Shown piece by piece: positions 59,909-64,000 of a DNA stretch of 64,000 bases (its first letter is position 1; every line of letters starts with the position of its first letter). The notes below the pieces were generated by a model that worked only from the letters and a program-made list of their open reading frames with translations, was not told the origin of the DNA and ran no database searches. A program made the translations under genes and the position numbers. Source of the DNA: CAVYGN01 sp963796325 (GTDB lineage Bacteria > Spirochaetota > Brevinematia > Brevinematales > JAOACQ01); contig CAWCLF010000001.1 of NCBI GenBank assembly GCA_963796325.1, positions 1,178,001 to 1,242,000 of the forward strand, in the 5' to 3' direction.

Positions 59909-62053
59909 ATGATGGCGAAAACAGCAAAGACGGGGAAAAAAAGCGTAAAAAAAGAAAAACTGAAGAAACTTGTAATCGTCGAATCTCCTTCCAAGGCTTC
60001 GACAATAAAAAAATACCTGGGTAAGGATTATGAAGTAAAGGCTTCGGTAGGGCATGTGATTGATCTTCCAAAATCGAGAATGGGCGTCAACCTTGATACG
60101 TTCGATCCCGAATATATCATAATGAGGGACAAGTATAAAATAATAAAGGACCTCAGGGAAAGCGCAAAGGTTTCAAGCGAAGTCATCCTTGCTTCGGACC
60201 CGGACAGGGAAGGTGAGGCCATTGCATGGCATATTAAAAACGATTTTGAAAAAAACGTTTTACCGAAGATCAGCGGCAGGGTTATCCCGATAAAAAGGGT
60301 GAAATTCAACGAGATCACTGTTGAAGAAATAGAGGAACGCATCAAGAATCCCGAAAATATCGATGAGAAACTAGTAAATTCACAGCAGGGCAGGAGGGTG
60401 ATCGACCGTATTTTCGGCTACGAACTTTCTCCTTTGCTGTGGAAAAAAGTCAAATCGAAGCTGTCGGCAGGCAGGGTCCAGTCGGTCGCCCTCCGGCTAA
60501 TTTGCGACAGGGAAAACGAAATTGAGAAATTCGTTCCCAGGGAATACTGGGAGATAGGCGTTACTTATAAAAACGATAAAGGAACGTTTACGGCTTCCCT
60601 TGCGAAGATCGGTGGCAAAAAAGCGGAAGTGAAGGACGAAGCGTCTGCGAAGAAAATCGAGAAGGAATTATTAGACAGCGGTTCGATCATTACGGATATC
60701 AGGGAAAAAACGGTATCGAGATCCACTTATCCCCCTTTCATAACCAGCACCCTTCAGCAGGCCGCAAACAACCTTTTCGGGTTCACGTCCATGAAGACGA
60801 TGATGATCGCCCAGCAGCTTTACGAAGGCATCGACATCGGTAAAAGCAGGACCGGCCTTATAACTTACATGAGAACGGATTCTACGAGGATTTCGCCTTC
60901 GGCGATCGGGGAGGCGCACAAATATATAGAGGAAAAATTCGGAAAGGAATACGTCCCGTCAGCCCCGAATTATTTCAAGAACAAGAAAACATCGCAGGAC
61001 GCTCATGAAGCGATCAGGCCCGTCCATATAAATAACAGTCCGGACATGATCAGGGAATACCTTACTCCCGAACAGTTAAAGATTTATTCTCTTATTTGGA
61101 AGAGATTTGTCGCCAGCCAGATGACGCCGTCCCGCTCGAATCAGATTACTGTGGAAATTGAAAACGGGAACAAGACGCTTACTGCGAACAGTTCCCGGTT
61201 AATATTCGACGGTTTTTTAAGGGTTAACGATATTACAAAGGGGGGCAGGGAAAAGGAACTGCCCGGCAGCCTTGCCAGGGGCGATCGTCTTGAAATTGTT
61301 GAAATTATAAAAGAACAGAAATTTACGGAACCTCCTGCGCGTTATTCCGATGCTTCTCTTGTAAAAGAGATGGAAGAACTGGGGATTGGAAGGCCGTCCA
61401 CATATGCGCCTACGATATTTACTCTGACCAAGCGCTACTATGTCAGAAAAGACGGAAGGAACCTGGTTCCCACGGTACTGGGCATGTCTGTCAACAATCT
61501 CCTTGTCACCCATTTTCCGGAACTAATCAACACTAATTTTACGGCAGAAATGGAAGAGGAACTTGACGATGTTGAAGACGGAAAAAAGATGTGGAAAAGC
61601 GTAGTTCAGGACTTTTACAGCACTTTCAGGCCTGTGCTGTCCAAAGCTTATGAAAATATCGACAGCATAAAAGGAAGCTTCGATGAAGAGACAGAATTTG
61701 TATGCGATAAATGCGGCAGGAAAATGGTAAAAAAACTGGGCAAGTACGGACTTTTCCTGGCCTGTTCGGGCTGGCCCGAATGCAGGAATGCAAAACCTTT
61801 GCCGCTTGGCAGGTGCCCGGTATGCCGGACCGGCTATGTAGTTCAAAAGAGGGGCCGCTCGAAAAGGGAATTTTACGGATGCACAAATTACCCCGCATGC
61901 GAATTTACGAGTTTTTTAAAACCAGCCGGTGCCGAAGGAAAATCCATGGCTTGTCCCGAATGCGGTAGCCTGCTTTTCTTACAGAAGGAAAAGGGCCGGC
62001 AAAAAACAGTATGTTTAAAAGAAGGATGCCTTTATGGGAAAAATGAAAGCTAG
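59909..62053 (+). CDS. topA: DNA topoisomerase I
   Basis: 714 residues, a type IA topoisomerase. The TOPRIM domain has V-I-V-E-S-P-S-K-A (about 22-30) and D-P-D-R-E-G-E-A (about 97-104). The active-site Tyr is in L-I-T-Y-M-R-T-D-S-T-R (about 317-327). Three C-terminal zinc ribbons follow: C-D-K-C-G (about 597), C-P-V-C (about 635) and C-P-E-C-G (about 680). A Lys-rich N-terminal extension (about 1-20) precedes the TOPRIM fold. It relaxes negative supercoils. The last 20 bp overlap the next gene. Confidence 0.96.
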   Translation: MMAKTAKTGKKSVKKEKLKKLVIVESPSKASTIKKYLGKDYEVKASVGHVIDLPKSRMGVNLDTFDPEYIIMRDKYKIIKDLRESAKVSSEVILASDPDREGEAIAWHIKNDFEKNVLPKISGRVIPIKRVKFNEITVEEIEERIKNPENIDEKLVNSQQGRRVIDRIFGYELSPLLWKKVKSKLSAGRVQSVALRLICDRENEIEKFVPREYWEIGVTYKNDKGTFTASLAKIGGKKAEVKDEASAKKIEKELLDSGSIITDIREKTVSRSTYPPFITSTLQQAANNLFGFTSMKTMMIAQQLYEGIDIGKSRTGLITYMRTDSTRISPSAIGEAHKYIEEKFGKEYVPSAPNYFKNKKTSQDAHEAIRPVHINNSPDMIREYLTPEQLKIYSLIWKRFVASQMTPSRSNQITVEIENGNKTLTANSSRLIFDGFLRVNDITKGGREKELPGSLARGDRLEIVEIIKEQKFTEPPARYSDASLVKEMEELGIGRPSTYAPTIFTLTKRYYVRKDGRNLVPTVLGMSVNNLLVTHFPELINTNFTAEMEEELDDVEDGKKMWKSVVQDFYSTFRPVLSKAYENIDSIKGSFDEETEFVCDKCGRKMVKKLGKYGLFLACSGWPECRNAKPLPLGRCPVCRTGYVVQKRGRSKREFYGCTNYPACEFTSFLKPAGAEGKSMACPECGSLLFLQKEKGRQKTVCLKEGCLYGKNES

Positions 62054-63338
62054 CCTTGCCTTTATCATCGTTTTTTCGCTGTATTCCGGAACCGTTTTTG
62101 CTTTGCCTGCCACCGTGAACTACTGGAATGCAAGGATGGAAAAGGCCCGGCCGGACGGATCGAGCGAACCGGTTTACCTCTTTCCCGGCACGGTAGTGGA
62201 TATCGATAAAACGGATGGGGATTATCTGCAGGTTAGCTATAACGGCATGACGGGCAGGATTAAAAAGGATTACCTGGTTTTCTATAAGAACATATTTTCC
62301 AACATGAAATCAAAAACTTCGCTGTCAAAGAAGATAGTAAGGGAGAACGACAGGGATTTTCTTTTTTACCATAAGGACGGAAAGCTGATCAAGTACAATA
62401 TTACGGACCGTTCGGCCGAAATTGAGCAGAATGTGCCGGATTTCCAGGAAATGTACCAGTCGCCCAGGGACGGGCTTTTTGCTTTAAAGGGTATTCTGAC
62501 GAATTCCGAAAACATCGATAATCTCGAGATCTTCGATATGACAACCGGCAAACCGGCATATATCGGGAGCTTTAAAGAAAACATGGCCGATATATTCAGC
62601 CTTAAATTCTCAGGCGACGGTTCATATCTTGCAGTCATGTACTTCTTCGCCGGGAAGAGGATATTATACGTTTATAAAACCGATACAGGGGCGGCTGTCG
62701 GCTATACGGCCGAAGCAATCGAATGCAGCTGGCATAACAGCCTCCTGGTGCTCAACGATTATAAAAACTTCTGGACCCTGGATGCTTCCATACCGTCAAC
62801 TAATGAAGATTTGGGTTTTAGAAAAGAAAGAGAGCTTTTCAAGGTAAGGCCGGAATGGCTATCGCAGGGTTTTCCGAGGTCGGCGGTTAAAAACGGCGTC
62901 TTATACCTGGAAACAGGGAGGGGGGTGTTTAAGTACGATTTCAATCTCAATTTAGTTTCAAAGACAGATCTGAAAAGTCTCAATTTCAATAAAGATCTGA
63001 CGCTGAATTATTATCTATCGGGTGACAGGGGATACCTTTACAATTTCAAACTTTCCCATGATCTGGAAGAGTTCAGGGGGAGCCAGCCTGAAATAAATTT
63101 CGAAGGTTTTACGGAATCGAATATTATCGGCCGCGCCAAGTATGAAAAGATCGACACAATGTTCTTATATGCGGACGATGGAAGCATCGTTTACAGATAC
63201 AAAGCCATCGACGATCCTATGGCTGTCGGCGACAGCGGAATACTGGCGGAAGTCGATTCGGATAAGGACCTCACCGTTCTTTCGGTGGAAGATCCTGAAA
63301 AGCAGGAGTTCTTTTACATTTTCGACAAAGAGAAATAG
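62034..63338 (+). CDS. Exported SH3-like/beta-propeller-type protein
   Basis: 434 residues. The signal peptide is about 1-24. Residues about 28-80 resemble a bacterial SH3-like domain (N-Y-W-N-A-R-M ... G-T-V-V-D-I ... Y-N-G-M-T-G-R-I-K-K-D-Y-L). The remainder shows repeated short beta elements with F-x-G-D-G-S-Y-L-A-V-like turns (about 199-206), suggesting a propeller. I cannot name the family. The start overlaps topA by 20 bp with GAAGGA upstream; an internal ATG at 62043 is a fallback start. Confidence 0.6.
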   Translation: MGKMKASLAFIIVFSLYSGTVFALPATVNYWNARMEKARPDGSSEPVYLFPGTVVDIDKTDGDYLQVSYNGMTGRIKKDYLVFYKNIFSNMKSKTSLSKKIVRENDRDFLFYHKDGKLIKYNITDRSAEIEQNVPDFQEMYQSPRDGLFALKGILTNSENIDNLEIFDMTTGKPAYIGSFKENMADIFSLKFSGDGSYLAVMYFFAGKRILYVYKTDTGAAVGYTAEAIECSWHNSLLVLNDYKNFWTLDASIPSTNEDLGFRKERELFKVRPEWLSQGFPRSAVKNGVLYLETGRGVFKYDFNLNLVSKTDLKSLNFNKDLTLNYYLSGDRGYLYNFKLSHDLEEFRGSQPEINFEGFTESNIIGRAKYEKIDTMFLYADDGSIVYRYKAIDDPMAVGDSGILAEVDSDKDLTVLSVEDPEKQEFFYIFDKEK

Positions 63339-63354
63339 GGCGGCTCTCCCGGGA

Positions 63355-64000
63355 TTAATTATCGACGAAAATTAATTTTTTTACTATTTCTGCTGATTTT
63401 CCCGAAAGAGTTTCAGCTTTGAAATATATGAAGTAATTGCCCGATGCAAGGCCCGGTATCCGGCTGGAGCCAGGGTCCCAGGTCAGGGCGCTCATACCCT
63501 CCCTGAAGAAGCGCTGGCGGCATACTGCGTCGATTACCGTCCCTTTCTTATCGAAGATCAGAATATCCACCAATGCGGGGTAATTCAACGATAGGCTTAT
63601 ATTGAGCGTGCTTTCGCCATTGAATATTATGAGCGGCGTTATGGACAGGTCGTTTGTCTGCAGCAGGGAAAGTCCTTTTCTTGTAATTCCGAAAGAGTAA
63701 ACGATCGCATTGCCGCCTGCTATTTCAAGATAAATGGAAGCATCTTTAAGAAATATATTGTTCAATTCCATCGATCCGGTTTTGTAAAACACCTGTTTAT
63801 GGATAATTTCACCGTCGTTATTATCAAAAATCTTCAGCGTAACATATGAATTGCTGGCGGCTTCATCGGCATCCGTGACGGCCATATTTACAAAGGCGCT
63901 GGAAAACACATAATTATCATTGATCGTGATTCCGCAGGTTAAAAGCCAGGCCGCATTCGTATCGGCAGAAGAGGACGAGATGAAACCGTCCCCGGCCGAT
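63355..64000 (-). CDS. Secreted protein with FlgD/T9SS-like Ig C-terminal fold (5' end outside window)
   Basis: The frame is open from the right edge of the window to a TAA at 63355-63357, about 214 residues. A GTG at 63907-63909 is internal to it and need not be the start. The chain is beta-rich with regular hydrophobic strands. The C-terminal segment L-T-W-D-P-G-S-S-R-I-P-G-L-A-S-G-N-Y-F-I-Y (about 20 residues) resembles the FlgD-like Ig or sorting-type domains in which G-x-Y precedes the last strands. The role is unknown; surface or fibre-like proteins have such ends. It is convergent with the gene at 62034-63338. Confidence 0.65.
   Translation of the reverse strand, partial: SAGDGFISSSSADTNAAWLLTCGITINDNYVFSSAFVNMAVTDADEAASNSYVTLKIFDNNDGEIIHKQVFYKTGSMELNNIFLKDASIYLEIAGGNAIVYSFGITRKGLSLLQTNDLSITPLIIFNGESTLNISLSLNYPALVDILIFDKKGTVIDAVCRQRFFREGMSALTWDPGSSRIPGLASGNYFIYFKAETLSGKSAEIVKKLIFVDN

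Overview
The window looks like chromosome of a Gram-negative-type (diderm) bacterium. It encodes four OmpA-type lipoproteins, a LolA-like carrier beside an outer-membrane barrel protein, and several exported lipoproteins. Coding is dense on both strands and no rRNA or tRNA gene was recognised. Class III-type cyclase wording, archaeal-type PurP enzymes and spirochaete-like lipoproteins suggest an environmental anaerobic or facultative lineage, possibly Spirochaetota, but I cannot place it firmly.

Layout. 1-6.6 kb: a truncated sensor protein, a nitroreductase/flavodoxin pair, four OmpA lipoproteins, a 47-residue membrane protein and a methyltransferase. 6.7-14 kb: a LytTR regulator with a membrane partner, then a six-gene envelope operon (TPR protein, ABC ATPase, two FtsX-type permeases, LolA-like protein, barrel protein). 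14-16.2 kb: a membrane-anchored LuxR-type regulator and a second 47-residue membrane protein. 16-20 kb: NhaD antiporter, TauE/SafE permease, exported ClpP-like protease. 20-27 kb: an apparent operon of APH-like kinase, Ynj-like ABC importer and two PurP enzymes. 27-32.8 kb: DUF1499 protein, a fused glycosyltransferase pair, sterol-desaturase-like protein, FAD disulfide reductase, VTT membrane protein and a QueG-like Fe-S protein.

32.9-45.5 kb is a defence island: IS4-type transposase remnant, RHH/PIN toxin-antitoxin with a palindromic operator, WYL regulator, a complete type I-E CRISPR-Cas set (cas3, cas8e, cse2, cas7e, cas5e, cas6e, cas1, cas2) and an array of 30 repeats and 29 spacers on an exact 61-bp period. 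45.5-54.8 kb: oxidoreductases, small membrane proteins, a c-heme module (cytochrome P460-like protein, c-heme-motif adenylate cyclase, ResB, CcsA), a release-factor-like protein, an MFS transporter and acetolactate decarboxylase. 54.8-64 kb: flavin reductase, GGDEF remnant, a TPR gene between inverted repeat elements, class II aldolase, topA and two envelope proteins.

The most novel signal is a two-part DNA module present three times (near 1.8, 5.8 and 15.85 kb). Its first part is the dyad ATCAGTG-N5-CACTGAT; 13-14 bp later comes a second 20-bp box. The copies precede the two paralogous 47-residue membrane protein genes, neither long enough for routine ORF calling, and the OmpA lipoprotein operon. 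One copy lies just after the membrane LuxR-type gene, which suggests an envelope-sensing regulon. Other notable items are the covarying hairpin elements flanking the TPR gene, the heptamer-repeat insertion in the kinase, and the c-heme cyclase next to its likely maturation genes.
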